Shown here one piece after another: positions 23,631 to 37,500 of a stretch of DNA of 64,000 nt. Source of the stretch: Fomes fomentarius (lineage: Eukaryota; Basidiomycota; Agaricomycetes; Polyporales; Polyporaceae); assembly GCA_022606135.1 (NCBI GenBank), contig JABYQN010000001.1, positions 3,348,001 through 3,412,000 on the forward strand, written 5' to 3'. The notes beneath the pieces are model-generated. The model worked only from the letters and a program-made list of their open reading frames with translations, searched no databases and was not told the DNA's origin. Position numbers and translations under genes: made by a program. Position 1 is the first letter of the stretch. Each line of letters starts with the position of its first letter.

Positions 23631-24631
23631 TCTGTCTCATACCGCGAACGAATGTTGTTTTGCTGTCGCTTCAGGGGCCTAACATGGCACGTTCTAACAA
23701 CCGTTGAGTGAGCCGTGATTATATTCCTGAGTCTGATATCTTGTTCAAGTTAGCAACCCGGTCGTTCGAAGTAACGTACGGTGTCGAGCTCGAAAAGGCA
23801 CGATCTTGGGTCGCAAGCCCAGACAGCCTAGATGTACGCTTTTGCATAAATGAGAGGGCTCGCGGAGCCGTCCCACAGACGTACATCACACGATGTCCGT
23901 CGTTGCTCGCGTGGAGTTTCCTGGCCTGCGCGAGATAATGGTGTTGTGCTTCGGAGCGCGACCGGGCTCATTGGGCAGCGCTGCCAACATCGCGCACGTG
24001 TCAAGACTTCGTTCACCTCCGAGGCTAGAAGACGGTGAGCTGCACAAGAATTCTCTCTTTAGCAGCACTTGGGGAAACGTCGTCCGCACCCCTGAACGAC
24101 GAACGCGACGAGACACCAGCCTCGAGCGTCAGCTTCCGCGGAAGTACTCCACCACAGATCCAGCGACAATACCCCACGTACCTCCAGAGACCTCATCAAC
24201 CGGAAATCGCCTGCAAGTGTTCCTACTCGTTCAGAGGTAGGTTATCTTCTATTTCTCTCTCTGTTCAGGCAGGCTCTTGTTCTTTACATATGCTATTGCT
24301 CGCAACAGATCAGCGCGTCGGACGCGAGTGAGCCTTACGTAGACGGCGATATCGATTTTGGAAGACTCGTTGTCAACTGCAAGGGCAAACGCTCGTACAT
24401 CCACTCGCGGCTCCCTGGGGACCAAGGTGCAGGCCAAAACTGAGCGCGCGCTACCCATAGAGTTCGAGAAGCCATGCCAGTCACATACCTCGTGCGGCAG
24501 TGCTGAGTCACCCAGCTCATTTGCATCTTCTCCAGGATTTTATCGGCTCGACCACTAGCTTGTCAGCATTCTTTAGGGATACTAGACGTCTCACAAACCT
24601 CTGTCGGTTCAAGTCACCTGTGGACTGCTTC
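23631..24631 (+). other. Possible unidentified spliced gene or remnant
   Basis: Several coding-like blocks lie in order. Near 23720: PESDILFKLATRSFEVTYGV, then ELEKARSWVASPDSLD, followed by a GTACGC donor. Near 23893: MSVVARVEFPGLREIMVLC, then FGARPGSLGSAANIAHVSRL, ending in a GTGAGC donor at 24033. After a CTTTAG acceptor: AALGETSSAPLNDERDETPA and RPHQPEIACKCSYSFR, ending at a GTAGGT donor near 24238. Near 24311: ISASDASEPYVDGDIDFGRL, with a stop near 24441. The blocks read like protein, but I could not join all of them in one frame. The family is not recognised. It may be a gene with an intron I missed, or a decayed one. Confidence 0.35.
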
Positions 24632-26151
24632 ATGGCACCAGCTCGCTGCCGCACATGTCAGCCCATTTTCGAAAGCAAGGCGAAAGCTCGTGAACACGCC
24701 AACCTCGTTGGACATACTGCTGGGTGCGAGTTCGCATGCACACGATGCTTGGCTGCATTCCAAACACTCAAAGAGTTGAAGCAACACATGAATACGACGG
24801 GGCACACCAAGGATAAGTCTATGTTCTCCGACCCAACTCAGGTCGTCTCGGCGGGCTTGGCGGCCTCCACCAGCACCATTTCTGTGAGTCAACCGTCGGT
24901 GAACGTCTGCACCGAATGCCAGACGTTCTTCGGGACCGCAGATCTACTCGCATCGGTACGTATCACTGTGTCAGCGAATTGCATATTCTTCGCCTACATC
25001 TTATGACGTGCGCACGTCCTCAGCATCGTCAGACAGAACATCAACTTGTGCAGTCTGGGGGAGCATGTGCTCGATGTGGAAGACTGCCTTCCGAATGTCG
25101 ATGCCTTACCGGCTCTGCTACCAATACTACGTGTCCCCTTTGCTTGGCACGCTTCGCCGACACCTCCGAAGTCGCTGAGGTAACCGATCAGTAGTCTGCA
25201 GAATCATTCCCGCTCTCACACTGTGTCCACAGCATATCAGGACTGCTGCTCGATGTAGCTCATGCAAAGTATGCTTGCCCTCCGGTCTGTCTATGGAGGT
25301 CCATTACTGGGAGTCGGTCTTACACCACAAGTGTCGCCCATGCAGGCTCGGCTTCGAGACTGCAGAAGCATGGGCTGGGGTACATGTTCTTTCAACACCA
25401 TCATCTTCGCAGGCTTCTTACATATACGCACGTTGTGTCTGTTTATAGCACAGAGCGGTCTGTGTGAACGGGGATGAGACACGCCCCGTCTTCCCTCCAT
25501 CAACAGTGAACGCTAGTACGTCAGGGCGGAGTACGCCTGTGCAGAGTATGCGTGCACCAGATTCGCCAGTGAGATTTTTTGTTCCAGAACACCTGTTTAC
25601 GGTTCATCAACCCCAACAGGGGCCTGACTCGTTTGACGCATCGACTGTCGACCTGCTCAAACACTCTTCCCGAGCCGGCACTAGTCACAAATCTGCGGGT
25701 AGTCCATCTATCTCGTCCATACCTTTGGAACAGGCCGGCTCCGATTTCGTATTGCAGTCTGATGTTAACTCGACCCGGGACGAAGGCGACAGTGAGGATA
25801 TACCCTACGGTACTCGACATTCCCCCTGCCCATCTCCTGAGAGGTCTCGCGGGGTAAGTGCGGCAGCAAACGCGGTATTCTCAATATGCTGACTTTATCA
25901 TAGGATTCTGCAACCCCAAAGAATGTCTCCCTCTCCTGGCACTGTAGATCGTGTTCACGGAACCCCTGCGTTGCGCCTGTGATCACTGTCTGTGGGCATC
26001 TGTTCTGTCGACGGTGCGTCACGATCTTGTCCGAGTCATGTTCAAGTCTGACTTCCTTATCCTCAGGTGTTTCGTCGAAGAGCTCCGAAAACATCTATGT
26101 TGTCCTGTCTGCAACAAGACATTCTTAGTACGGCTTCATGTCGAGACCTAG
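24632..26151 (+). CDS. C2H2 plus RING zinc-finger protein, 408 aa
   Basis: Exons 24632-24955, 25024-25179, 25233-25379, 25449-25853, 25904-26013 and 26067-26151; five introns of 50-69 nt; total 1227 nt. The N-terminus has C2H2-like units (CRTCQPIFESKAKAREHANL, then CTRCLAAFQTLKELKQHMNT). More Cys pairs follow: CTECQTFF, CARCGRLPSECRC, CPLCLARF, CSSCKVC and HHKCRPCRLGF. A disordered Ser/Pro linker occupies roughly residues 210-345. The C-terminal RING reads CRSC, CVAPVITVCGHLFCRRC, then CCPVC, which matches the spacing of the eight metal ligands. RING proteins usually act as ubiquitin ligases; here that is inferred from the domain alone. The end is uncertain: TTCTTA|GTACGG just after the RING is a possible donor, and coding-like sequence lies downstream at 26290-26580, so the true protein may be longer. 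Confidence 0.8.
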
Positions 26152-26919
26152 GGCCGAGATGCATATGTCTTATGTATACCTATACCAATGGTTCGAATTC
26201 AAGGGATACCCAAAATGCCACGGACCTCCAACAATCTCCCCGATCGAAATGGAGAGTACACACGCTCTACATAGATGCCAAATGAGCCTCTTAAGAGTGC
26301 GTATACCAGATCCGGATCTTACTTGACTCGGAAACACTGCTTTGCGGAATTCCCACTGACGCGCGCTTCTGGCAAGCGCAAATCTTCGATGAGAATGTCG
26401 ACGTCCACTCACATCCGTCCCTTAACTCATCTCCACGTGTGCTGGGTCGCAAACTTTAGACTGGGTCCTTGACGATGGTTGTGAGTGTGCTGCATTTGAC
26501 TGGGATCTATCTGACGAGGGGAGGCAGATTCTGGATTGCATCTATCGTGGTGAACGAACGCTGCGCCATCCAAGATGATTCCTTCAATGAGATGGCAGAA
26601 CCACTACGGCGACGGTCGTCGTATTCTATCACCTCTGTGCCCCTTCCGATATGGCAATAGTATTACTCATCCGGCCATCGCAGCACTGGCAGTCTGCGCG
26701 GAACATTCATGCTCTGACGGTGCGCGTAACAATTGCCCGAGTACCCCTATTAGCTAGCTGCGGTTTGCTTACCCTTTGATATGCTGTGAAGGGCCACAGC
26801 CTGAGTGCGACGATGAGCGCTGTTCGGGGAAAGTATATATGTATATGCGCTCTCACTGACTGCGACAGCTCTAGCCTAGCTGGCCTTGATGGCCCATCCT
26901 TCCTACGAGCTCCTGCAGC
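26152..26919 (+). other. Coding-like fragments after the RING gene
   Basis: After a CCAG at about 26311 the frame reads IRILLDSETLLCGIPTDARF, then WQAQIFDENVDVHSHPS, to a TAG near 26459. In the next frame it continues as LDDGCECAAFDWDLSDEGRQ and ILDCIYRGERTLRHPR, stopping near 26577. The change of frame could be an unrecognised short intron, a frameshift in a decayed gene, or 3' exons of the zinc-finger gene. No family is recognised. The rest of this stretch, 26580-26919, shows nothing. Confidence 0.3.
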
Positions 26920-28514
26920 ATGTCTATGTCGACTGGTTCGCTTCAAGCAGCATGGGAAGAGTTTTCGGCTATTCTTGGGCAAAGGCGAGTATCGCAGTTT
27001 TCGAGCGGTTTGGTTTGTTCATGCTCATCACCCGTACTTCTAGTGTAATCTTGCAAGCCCTATGTGCGTCGCAATTTGGTATGATCATGCAAGGTCCCTC
27101 ATAGATCTGACTTGTGAGCCTTGATATACAGCCTTGCTCCTCTACGAGTATGCCACTACCCTCGATCTCGAGATTGACTACGCCTGGGGGCGTAGGTTGA
27201 CTTGGGCAAGGGTGATGTTCTTCCTCAATCGATGCATCACTCTGCTGCAGCTCCTTACGAGCTTAGGTAGCGCATTCTTGACGCCATCAAACTTCGTACG
27301 TCATCTTGACACCAGTCATCGTTCCACCTTGTGCTCACAAGCCTGAAGAGGCGAGTTCTTCAGAGTTTTTTAAGTCGTGCCCCTTCTTTGACACGGAAAG
27401 TTAGCTGCATATATCTTCCGAGAATCAACCAGACTTGCGTCATAATTCTCTACGTCGTTTGGGCGAGTGAGCATACTATAACCTTACCATCTCCTCGATC
27501 TGATGCATGCATACTGAAAAATATGTGCTCCCAGTCTTTTCAGGTCTACGAGTCTACACTATCACTGGACGTAACAAGACTATCACTACACTCGTCCTCT
27601 CTGTCGGCTTGGTGCCGGCTGTGACGTCCCTGGTTCGGAATCTCACTCGTCTCCCCATATGCCCTCGCGCTGATCAGCATGCAAAGACTCTCGACGTGTT
27701 AATAAGGTCCTACACTGCGACGACCGATTCCATTGCGTACATGGGTCTACCCGAGATATCATTTTGCTCTATCGCCACCAACGTGACGTACAGAGACAGA
27801 GACATCGTGGGGTGAGAACACCGACTTCCCTTGCGTGTCGACATCCAAAGCTTATTGGTTGCGCTTGACAACCTTAGTATCCTCACCCGTATCGCGCTCA
27901 TATTATCTGAGGGAATTGTCATCGTGGCCACCATAAAGCACAACTGTGCAACGGACCGCGGCAAGCGGCATCCACAGCTTTTCACGCAGTCTTACGCATC
28001 CCTGTTTCTTCGGGAAGGTGTACTGTTCTTCTTGTGAGCGTTATTCGTCTCATCGATGGCTCGGACGTAAGTAATCATATTCACCCACTGGAAACAACAA
28101 AACAGCGCCCAGTGCGTCGGACTTGTTCCTGGCGTTTGGGCCGGGAATGTGGCCCTCGCTGTGACAGCCTCTTACCTGAATCTGCGAGTATTACCATTTG
28201 CGCCAAGATGGGATGTTCGAGAGTGCTGATATGGTGTTCAGTTTACCTTCCATTCTGATCACACGGTTCTATTTTACCCTTCACACCCATGAGCGTCGTG
28301 TGCAGTCCGTGCAGTCAGCCATACAGCAGAAGGTTACGTCGCGATGGAAGGTACGAGATTCACTATATCGCATTACGATCTCTTAGATGAACTAATACTC
28401 CATGGACAGCCTCTTCCACGGACCCCAGATTGTGAGGACGAGGACCCAGAAAGAAATGTCAGCTATATTCAGGAGGTCGTCGGATATACTGAGAAGCGAG
28501 CTGTGGGTGCATAG
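26920..28514 (+). CDS. DUF6533 multi-pass membrane protein (exons partly resolved)
   Basis: Members of this family are Agaricomycete membrane proteins of about seven helices with unknown function. Clear exons include 27132-27266 (LLLYEYATTLDLEIDYAWGR, then LTWARVMFFLNRCITLLQLL), the hallmark of DUF6533. Next comes about 27411-27471 (SCIYLPRINQTCVIILYVVW), which joins across GTGAGC..TTTCAG to LRVYTITGRNKTITTLVLS and VGLVPAVTSL. Further helices are ILTRIALILSEGIVIVATIK, SYASLFLREGVLFFL and, near 28236, LPSILITRFYFTLHTHERR. The last exon joins after RWK (GTACGA..GGACAG) to PLPRTPDCEDEDPERN and ends at TAG 28512-28514. The start at ATG 26920 (MSMSTGSLQAAWEEF) and the first two introns are tentative. 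I could not place every intron, so an intact reading frame is likely but unproved. Confidence 0.6.
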
Positions 28515-31500
28515 AGGGATTGTGTGCTGGCTCACAAGTTGTCCTTCTATTCACACGTGCGTTGTTTTCATTCGTCGCTCCACGCTGAGGAGTGTTGTTC
28601 AGCTACTTTGTTCGGGTATCCGGCCGTATGTATCATGGGCCTTAGACACAACTGTGGAGGAGCGTGCTGTCATGACAGAGCGGTTTGGAGCTGCCGTGAT
28701 CATGATTCCAACAACATATCGTACAATACAATTGGACTACGGAGATCTTGAAGGAACAATCTTTTCGGCCTGCACCCATACTTACTCACAGTTAGTTTTC
28801 GAAGTTGACAGAGTAGATCTTGCTACAAGTGACCTTATGCCGGGGCCGATGCCAGTGCGTCCGGGACGCAGAACGTGTTCCGTCGGGCATGCATGTGTCG
28901 AGTTCATCGATGCGAGTACGGATGGCTACGTATACTATCCCACCATCGGTATACGCCAATAATAAGAACGTGCTAGAGAACGCCGCATAAATCACTTACA
29001 TAGAACGTTCTAGGACGCATAGAGTCATTGAACGTGCGCGCGCTCGAATTCCGTCTCTTCTGCGACTCAGTTCTATCAATCATTCTCAATGACGTTGGGT
29101 AGAAGTGAAGATGAGGAACGACGACCGGCGCAATCTCCGCGCAAGAGGACCGCCAGTGGCACAACCGCATGGCACAACCGTCGGATATCCGGTGTCTCGA
29201 CGATTGCACACATCTCGACGACCCTCGCAGTGACTAGGGCGGTCCACATCTGTGGCAAAACTGACGAATGATAAGAAACAGCAAAGAACGAGTACCACTC
29301 CGGGCGTCGGAAGCGGTACTCCGTGAGCGGGGGGCCACACTTGCGCGGTAAGACGGGTAATCGACAGTACTTATCGGACACCTCTGTCACGCTTGCGCTC
29401 GAGATCGTGCCCGGAGTGTAGCCTATTTGAAGGAGGAATAGAATACCTCCGAGTCCGAGTCCGAGCGCGAGCAAGAGTCCGGCGATCAGAAAGCGAGCTT
29501 CTCCCGTCTCGGAGCACTCGCTCTCGAGGCGATAACCCGCCGAGATGCGTGATCATGCATCATGTCGTGGTGTATATCCAGATACGCACCCCATCTGTGT
29601 CCTGTCACGTACCTATCCAGACCGCAGACGCAAACAGAGACAACATCGTGGGCATGTCCGACCGAGCCCGTGCGGCTTGTGAGCGCCGTCCGTACGGCGA
29701 GCGCGACAGCGGCGGCTGTCGGTTTCCAGTGTTCCTATCTTCGGGCACTGGAAACGCTAAGTGGTTGTATGGGCGGGGATCATATGTCCGTATGTAATCG
29801 TCCTGTGTGCGCTACGTCGTTTGAGTCGAGTCCGATATCATGCGGGAAATGGAATGGTAGGTACTGAAGAAGGATGGGATGAGATGCCCTGTTAGCGGAG
29901 ACTGGAAAGATCGGGAACCCGCCGACTGTCCAGACATCAAGTGGTTTGGTCAAAGGGTGGACAGCATGGCAGTTGCGCGCGAGCCATCCACGAACCCAGG
30001 CTTGCAGGTCACAGCGCAAGGAACCCTGCAAATGGAACGTTTCACGTGTCCGTCACGCGCCCCATGATGCAGCACACACCGCCTGCAGTTGCGGTGGCTT
30101 GCAGACGCGTGAATTCGCGGTGTCTAGAAGTCTGAAAAATTTAGTGTCATGACTCGGAGTCGCCGCGCATGCGAGGGTGACACGAGGTCATGGGTGGGAC
30201 GGCATAAGCGCACCTGTGGATCGCGAAAGAAACGAGCAGAAGCTTGTCCAACATACACACCCTCTCAACCGCTCTTGGTCTTGTGGCTCAACGCGTGCAC
30301 TACCCCATCTACACTAACGTCTAGTGGGGAGGTTTCATGAGCACCTCGTCAACAGTGATGTCACTATATGCGCTGACTAAGTATTGAGCTTACCTGATCC
30401 CTCGTGAGGCCGTATTTGTCGGATGCCTCAGCCTACATCGTGTGAGCCCGAACAGCCCCCCGGCGACGAGCTCGAAACGCACCTGGGGTGCGACACGTTT
30501 AGAGATTGGCAACAGCCTCTGCCTGAGTTGTAAATCAGGATGACTGACAGCCGCCTGCTTGACTTATACTATACTGAAAACAATCTCTATTGCCAACCGG
30601 AGGATGGCATCTTGATTGAGGAATCGAGATCACGACTCGGACACCAAGTCGTCCTGGAACAGACAGGCGCAGCGTCCGAGCGTGACCGTCATTGTCAACG
30701 CCCATCTTAGAAAGATGAATGGCAACAAGTGCCCCCGCCCGTGCGCCGCATATACGGATGCTGTGTGTGGTGTGTTGCGTGCCAGGCGTGGGTGTGGGTG
30801 TGTCGTGCCGAACGGATCATAGACGACGTCCACAATGCCCAAGTAGGTCTACTTTACCGTTCCTTGACCATCGCGTCGTGTCGCGTTGGTGACAACACCG
30901 AGTGAAGGCGCGCGCTGCGCGTCTGCCAGTCCCGGCCTGATGATGCGCCCGAGGTTGGAACAGGGACGACTCTAATCCGGATATTTCTTTGGACTGTGAG
31001 GCGCGTCCGATCGGTCCGACTGCCAGGTTTCGAGGGGTAGCAGTAGTTCCAACAGCTCGCTGAGCTTAGTGCGTACAGTGCTAGATTATATTCTGGTGAT
31101 TAGAATGGGAGCGCAAGGGAAATATCGTGTGCGAACGTGCCTTGGATTACACAAGACATGAGCGACAAAAGTGGGGCCCCAAACCTACGTGAGAGCTTGT
31201 CTATACAATGAGCATGACGCAGCTCCCCCATCCGCCCCGTTGGTACGAGGAGTTCTTGATATCAACAAAATTTCTTAATCAGGAGGTGAGGGCGAGGGAG
31301 TGGGAAGTGGCTCCGGAAGTATCTGGATGACCGGCCGGTTACCCACCGAGCACACTGGACTGGGGTAAGGGTCGCGTTCACTGCCGAAATTTGCGAGAGG
31401 TGTGGTGAGAGTGCAAATACTTACCTGCAAGCTGGAAGCGAAGTGCCTTGGTTACGCACTATACCAGCGCGCACCCCAAGTACCAGGTTGCACACGTTAT

Positions 31501-34500
31501 GATTTATCCGCGACTTTGCAACTCCCGGTTGACCTGAAACAACGTTAACACGACTTAGCATCAACCAGGTCTAGACCGGCGCGAATAAGCACAGAGAGAG
31601 CAACGGACCCTCAAAGATGAACTTACGCACACCTCGTTCGGCACATAGCAACCACTGACCGAGGCATAACAGCGAGCGGCGGCGGAACAGTGCGAGATCC
31701 AGATTCCAGTCTGCCAGTGCCACTGCAGCTGGTGACTGAGGCGATGGACCCGACTTTGTCTTCCCAGGAAAAGACTCTGCGCCTCAGTTTGCAGCCGAAT
31801 GTCACGGCCACAAGGTACACTTTTCAAGTGTTGTGATTTGGAGCTCATGGGGTGGGGAATTTGACGCGGGGGTTCAGTTACTACATACCACACTAGCGAC
31901 AGCGTCTACATCATAGTGCCGTGTTCACGTCTTCTTGCCTAGCGGTGGGATTGCGGCTGCGTGCGAGCTCCCTTGCTGCAGCTGTACCTCTCGAGGCCTG
32001 CGTTCCAATTGTACCCCGTATTGGGACGCGACTCGCGAGCTTGCGGTTCCGAGCAGGGGTGATTGGTGATTGGTTTTTGGTGGGTCTAGTAAGGTGCAGC
32101 TTAACCGGTGGCAAAACATACAGGCAGAGTCCAGACAAACCGCTCGGTGCGTACGGACGCGTCCCCTTGACGTCGGGGAACCCGCGGGGTCCCTACAATG
32201 GTCTTGGACGCAAATCATTGCAGGGTCATGAGTCGACCGAGCAGAAACGGGGTGCTGACGGGCGTGCTGCGAGTTCGCCTCTACTCGCCTACCTGGACGT
32301 GGACGCGTGCATCGCGGGGAAGGATCTGCAAAATGGGGGCACCGACCGAGACTAAGTTCAAGTTAGAGTTCTGGGCCATGCTGTACCACCCGTCTGGGTC
32401 GCCGCCGGCTTCACTGAGTGGTGTGCTGCGGGATAATACGCGTCGAATGAGTATCACCATTGCCATGATGAGACCAGTGGGAGAACGCCTCAGCCTGGTG
32501 ACTCGCTCATGGGGTCCAAGCAGAGCGACGACGGCAGGGAAAGAGCTCGGTCGGCGAGCCACTGTCACGCTCGCGCCGAGGTGACTGAGGCGTGACATGC
32601 CAACGCGTTACACGTTACAGGTCGTGTCAGCGTCAAGCCACCTTATGTGCCCATCTCGCGTCGCGCTGACGTCATCCCACGCATCCGGACGACCCTTCTG
32701 TCGCCGTTCCTCGTATCCAGCCGCAACCTCCGACTCGACGTCGACGGTCACGGTGGCGGCTTTGAATTTGCGGCGCTCGCTATATTTCTTCGTGCTGAAA
32801 CCATCGGTGGATTCTTGCGGTGGCGCCGCGGACGGCTCATAGCTCGACCTCAGAGCTTGATAGGTGATAACGATAGCGGCGGACGGCGGACGCGGCGAAA
32901 TGGATTCCCAGCAGAGGACGGAACATTCAAGTGGCTCAAATGTCCTTTCGTTGCGATGACGTTGGTGAGTGCTTCACTCGTTGGAAAATTAGTTACTCGA
33001 TGTGGCTGTCGGAAACACGGGGTTCCCAGCGGGAGGCCGGATAACGCGGTCATGTCGGTCTGAACGATCCTATGTCACCGGCTTGCATACATACCTCTCA
33101 GCCTAAGTACACTGCAGTGCAGAGATGGCCGTGATCAGAATACCTATCCTGGCAAACTGCTCACGTACTGCCCGACACGCTCACGTCGACCGGCACTCAG
33201 ACTGAAAGTTGCTGGGATCGCGAACTTCCCCACGTCGCGATGAGGTCATCGTGTCGGCGACATCGCCGCGATGATGGGACGCACTGCGCGGTCGCCGCCA
33301 TCGGGTTCGCCTTCCACTTCAGACTCGGATGCAGTCTGTCAGTTTCCGTTATGGCGATGTGATGCGTCTCGTTCCGTTCGAATTCTACCCATCTGTGTGC
33401 TATACCGCTACTGGTGGCAGGCTACCAGATAATTATGCATATGACCACACTCATGTACCGATGTCGAGCGTCCTGCAGTGGCATGTTGTCATGAGCGCCT
33501 GGGTTCACTCAGTCCGTACTTCATTTATGCTGTAATGATGCCACCCGTTGCAAGATGATCCTACAGCAGATGAGAAGCTGGTACGATCATGCACTTACTT
33601 GTATGACAATCGATACGATGATAGGACGACAAATGAATGAATGGATGAATGGATTGAGTACAACGTGTCCTCAGTATGGCCTCAGACGCAGGATGCTTTC
33701 TTCCGCCTAAGCACCATGGATATAGTCATTAAGATGTCCAGCGATACTGGCGAGGATCGCCCGGACCTTTCACGCAATCATGCATATGCATTTGCGGTGG
33801 CATCACGGACTAATACCTCTTACTTCACGCAACCTTTTGCCTTCGCTCGCTCACAGTCCATACGACAATACATACAGCGATGATAGGAGGACTGGGCATG
33901 TGCCCGAGTCACGATACCCCGCCACAACTGAGTTTGCCCATTCACCTGACCCTCGCGATGCCCTCGGCATTCGGAATACAGGTGCGCAATTCCGCAACCT
34001 GTTAGTTCTGCCCAAGGCTGATCTCTTCTCAGCGCAGAGTGCATACAGAAGGCGTAATGATCACATTCACCCCAAGGTCGCGCTTGCAATCGCAATAGTA
34101 AAAGCCTCCCTTCTCTACCGTCGTATGTGCCTAATGCGATCGTGGCGGGCGGCATGGGTCTGCCGAGCTGTCACGCCGTCTCGCTCAGGAGCCTCACATG
34201 TGCGGCGGAGACTTTCCTCGCTGGTCATGCATAGGTGAGCGGCTCGCCATCATGCATCTGGCATCTTGTGACATTCTTCAAGTTTTTCGAAATTCACACC
34301 TGCGAAGACGCTGGTGGGTACTTCGGGTCAGCGCAACATATCCAGATATCCGGAACGGAGCGCGAGTTATGTACATAAGTAGATCACGACATGACGCATA
34401 ATATTACTCACTGCATACGTGCGAGAAGGTGCGTTGCACGCGGTCATGCGTGGGTGTTCTTGAAGATAGCCAATAGCCTTTGCGGGCGGCTCTGAGCCTC

Positions 34501-37500
34501 TGCCGCGGCTGCACAGCATGCGCACCTCGCGCTCAAGTCAGACGCAGAGAATGGCACGGGGGACTTCTCCGCTCCCGAACAGCAACGGCGAAATATACCG
34601 AACTCGAACGTCTTGTGCGTGTCTTAGTTGGACGTGCAAGCTCGTTGTGGCGGTCAACCGAGACGTCGCGGCGACGCGCACCGGTGTGTTGCCCGCGTCG
34701 ACGTCGCGCGTAACATTGACAGCCGCGAGCGAGGTTGTATCGCCGAACGCCGAGGCGAAGAAGAGTCGGTATGTTTCTTGAACCTTCCACCTGCTGCTCA
34801 TCATGACCATTTCCCATTCCATCTCCATCTCCATCTCCATCTCCATCGCCTCGCCTCGAACGGAGAACAATCGCACGATCCCACAGCAGGGGTGAGAACC
34901 TTGTCTGTCCGGTGCTGCAGTTACAGTTCGATTGATAGTGCGATGCTCAGCGAAGGATCGCGAAGCCCCCGCCGCTCGTCTGGTCGCCGCCGGCAGCTGC
35001 AGCAGAACAATGAGCCTTGAGGCTTGAGCAAGAAGTAGACGTATGTACCTGCACCCTGACTCTGAGCGGTCGGCGGTCGTCATGGAGGAACACGCCTACG
35101 GTTTGAGTTATGCTGCTACTATTACAGCCTAATGTGCCTCCGCGCGCGCGTACCTTTCACACCAGTCACATCATCTCACACGCACACACACGCTCACGCT
35201 CACGTTAGCGTTCGCGGGTTTCATCTCCCTCAGAGCGCTCTGAAGTACTCCTGGACTCCTTCCCCGCCCTTCTCATTTCATTCGTGGAACCTGTCTATTA
35301 ATATAACCGCAGCGGCCAGACCCCCCATTGCCATTGTGCCCCTCTTCGGGCACGCGCTGGCGCGCCCAGGCGGGTCACGGTCGGGACCACCACGAAGCCC
35401 TCCATCCAGCAAGAGCTCAATTGAAGCTTGCGAAGCGCGTGAAGAGCGGGTCCGCAGCACACTCGACTCTCCCAAGCCGCTGGCCCATCCTCATGCGGTG
35501 GGGGGCGGCCGGTTGTGACTGTGGAAGCTGTGAAGGGATCACGAACGTTCCCAAGTTCCCGACTTCCAGCTTCCAACTTCCAACTCGTTCGGACTTCCAA
35601 GATGGTAAGTACCGGTGTGCAAGTCGCTGCCTTTGCCGAGTCCCGCGCCCGGATGCGGCGCGCTAATTGATACTTATGTGCAATGTGGGGTGTACGGTCA
35701 CGGTCACTCAGTCCTACTCAGTCACTGCGAGAGTTCTATAAAGGACGATGTTACTGTATTTAGTGGGCCTACGTGTCTAGTAGTTCAGAACATCCAGAGC
35801 GGAGACCCACGGCGCGCTTCTAAAGCTCCCTGCATGCAGTAGCTGGACCTCCTTAGGCCCGAACCAGAGCGTGATGGTCTGATTAGACCATGGCCTATCG
35901 CGCATCGGCTCACACGTCCTCTGGTGCCAGATGCTTAAGCACGGTGGGGGAAGTGTGAGCCTTGCATATAGATTGGCTAGGAAAGCTGGCCAAGTATAGT
36001 GCTAGTGAATAGAACTTGAATGCATGGGCCAGTGGCCACTATACTTAGCGAGGGACGCACGGCGGGTGAAGGGTGGCGCGTACGCGTACGTACGTGCGGG
36101 TGGCGGGTCGCGACTCCCGACCTCGCGCGAAGGCATTTATTTAATGACACTGGCACAAAGGCGGCGGGGCCGGGGACCCGACCTTTTGACAGTGACAGAA
36201 AGAGTCGGGAGTCGGACAGGGATCCCGCCGCCGCATGGACGCACTGTGCGCGCTGCATTTAGTCCCGAATTTCAGCCCTGTTCTGTGCCGTATACGTACA
36301 TGCGCGGGGTGCGGACGAGTGCGCCGTGTCCTCCGACTTCTCCTCCATACTTACGCGGCGTATAAAAGTGGCGAGCTTAACCCTTAAAGTATCTTCGCGG
36401 AGGGGCACGCGCGAGCATAAGCGTGCTATTGGTAATTTGGGATATTGTGTCCGGAGTACGGTACGATGTGCGATGTGCGGAGGCGCAGATCCCCGCAAGT
36501 GGCCATAGCCTGTTCGGGCGTACAATAAGTTATGTATCAAGCAGTCTGGAAAGGACAGGTGTAAGCAGTGACCGGCTGACCGGTTGACCGCCCTTTACGT
36601 GACGGGGGGAGGGGGTCTGCGGGTGATTCGCGTGAAAGGAATGCGGCGGGGGGGTACCGTCGCGGTTGTCAGCTCTGTTGGTCCAGCTTTGCCCTGCGAG
36701 CTGGAGTCGGGCTTGGTTCGTCGTCGACTAACGTCCCGGCTCCAGAACCAGCACTGAACATGAGGCGTGCGCGCCAGGGCACTGGGCAGGCGAGGGCGCG
36801 GGTAAGACTGGGTAAGTAAGATCATCCGCCATCTGGCGTACAAAATTCAACTTCAAGCGCGACTGGTGACCGTGCAGTGACTGCCATACAGGCGTGATGG
36901 TGTGCAACGTGCGACGTGCGTGAAGGTGGCCGGCAGATTGCACATGCAATGAGGGGCTAGTGCTAGTGTCACTGTGATGCGTGCGCCGTGCGTGCGAGGG
37001 ATGTGCGCATATGCAGGCAACTCATGGGCTGGCGATCGTGGAACAGCGTGATGAAGCAGTGGGCCGTTGGAGTGGAAGTTCGAACTCCCTGTACAGGATA
37101 GAAGGCAATAATAGGCCATTTCAAGTTGGAGAAACGTGCTGGAAGTACTCCCGCCCGCACTGGAGAATATTGGCCAGAGGAGCGCTATTAGTATTAGCGA
37201 GCGCGGGTGCATTCCATTTTGCGTGAGATGGCATGTCGACATACGGTCGACGGTCGTGCGTGCGCGGATGAATGCCGCGGTGGCTTGGAGTTGGTTCATA
37301 TGAAAGGCCTTGCATGTGCAGGCCTCGGCCGGCTGTCTAAGCTTAAGAGTCGAGGTGACGATGGCCAGATCCCTCGCGTTGTCATCCCGCTGCTGTGGAA
37401 AATTTTCAGACAAAGAGCTCGTTTAAAGTTTTCGAGCTTGCGGTCGTGTGCAGCGTCTTGTTCTGCCATTATACTATATTAATCAGACAAGCGCACGGCG

